Under the pieces are notes generated by a model, which made no database searches, was not told the origin of the DNA, and saw nothing but the letters and a program-made list of their open reading frames with translations. From contig DIVA01000124.1 of assembly GCA_002435705.1 (NCBI GenBank), positions 1-6,291 on the forward strand: a stretch of 6,291 nt of DNA, written 5' to 3'. The position numbers and the translations under genes are program-made. Origin of the DNA: Bacteriovoracaceae bacterium UBA6144. GTDB taxonomy: Bacteria > Bdellovibrionota > Bacteriovoracia > Bacteriovoracales > Bacteriovoracaceae. Positions 6,174 through 6,291 of this stretch are shown piece after piece. Within the stretch, counting starts at the first letter, position 1, and each line of letters opens with the position of its first letter.

Positions 6174-6201
6174 ATGATAAAAAAGCTCTCGGTCTTCGCA
6201 A
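6174..6201 (-). promoter_or_regulatory. Candidate promoter of the aldehyde dehydrogenase gene
   Basis: On the - strand TTGCGA (6201-6196) and TATCAT (6179-6174) are separated by 16 nt and match 4/6 and 5/6 of the sigma-70 boxes. Transcription would begin near 6167, leaving a leader of about 33 nt that carries the AAAAGG site. The -10 box coincides with the start codon of the divergent lipoprotein gene. Confidence 0.35.
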
Positions 6202-6291
6202 AGCTCCTGTGCACCATTTTTTTGGTGATGAGTTGTACAAAAAAAGAAGTTCTCTACACCAAGGAGAATCTTCTCTCTTTGACCCCCAAAG
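6174..6291 (+). CDS. Putative lipoprotein (3' partial)
   Basis: The open frame from the ATG at 6174 runs off the right edge; 39 residues are visible. The N-terminus is a textbook type II (lipoprotein) signal peptide: MIKKLSVFAK with three lysines, a hydrophobic stretch LLCTIFLVM, and a lipobox VMSC with Cys21 as the predicted lipidated residue. TKKEV follows, with no Asp at +2, so outer membrane sorting would be expected under the E. coli rule. The remaining residues are too few to name a family; a periplasmic solute-binding lipoprotein is one possibility. An in-frame stop at 6153-6155 and no other start codon in between make this the only likely start. There is no Shine-Dalgarno sequence. 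The gene is divergent from the aldehyde dehydrogenase gene, with 39 nt between start codons. Confidence 0.75.
   Translation, partial: MIKKLSVFAKLLCTIFLVMSCTKKEVLYTKENLLSLTPK

Overview
The window reads as ordinary chromosomal DNA of a Gram-negative bacterium. Base composition is mid-range, coding is dense, there is an N-terminal lipoprotein signal, and the regulators are of LysR and CarA/LitR-like MerR types. The style would suit the Bdellovibrionota or another former deltaproteobacterial group, but no marker in the window settles this, so that placement is only an impression. I see no tRNA, rRNA, CRISPR array, insertion sequence or phage gene.

Layout, left to right. (1) A LysR-family regulator with an NhaR-like effector domain enters from the left edge on the + strand. 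It ends inside the tail of the next gene. (2) Three - strand genes follow, transcribed from about 3650 down to 734. They encode a MerR-family regulator with a cobalamin-binding-like C-terminal domain, a compact renalase-like FAD oxidoreductase (1 nt after the regulator) and a patatin-like phospholipase (12 nt further on). They look like one operon, and only the first gene has a clear ribosome binding site. (3) A 178-nt divergent intergenic region holds a good merR promoter with a 19-nt spacer and ACA/ACG half-sites at 11-nt steps. (4) A TIGR01777/YfcH-type NAD(P)-binding epimerase-like protein runs on the + strand. (5) An aldehyde dehydrogenase runs convergently on the - strand and shares a TTAA stop-codon palindrome with the epimerase gene. 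(6) A lipoprotein gene starts on the + strand only 39 nt from the aldehyde dehydrogenase start and runs off the right edge.

The most interesting part is the regulator, flavoprotein and patatin operon facing the epimerase gene. CarH/LitR-type MerR proteins use adenosylcobalamin to sense light and often sit beside redox and envelope genes. This regulator keeps the E-x-H motif expected to give the lower cobalt ligand, but seems to lack the Trp and Glu-His residues that cap B12 in CarH. It may therefore be a cobalamin-dependent but light-insensitive, or a B12-independent, relative that controls a small redox and lipid module. That functional reading is inference. The protein families themselves are well supported by motifs.
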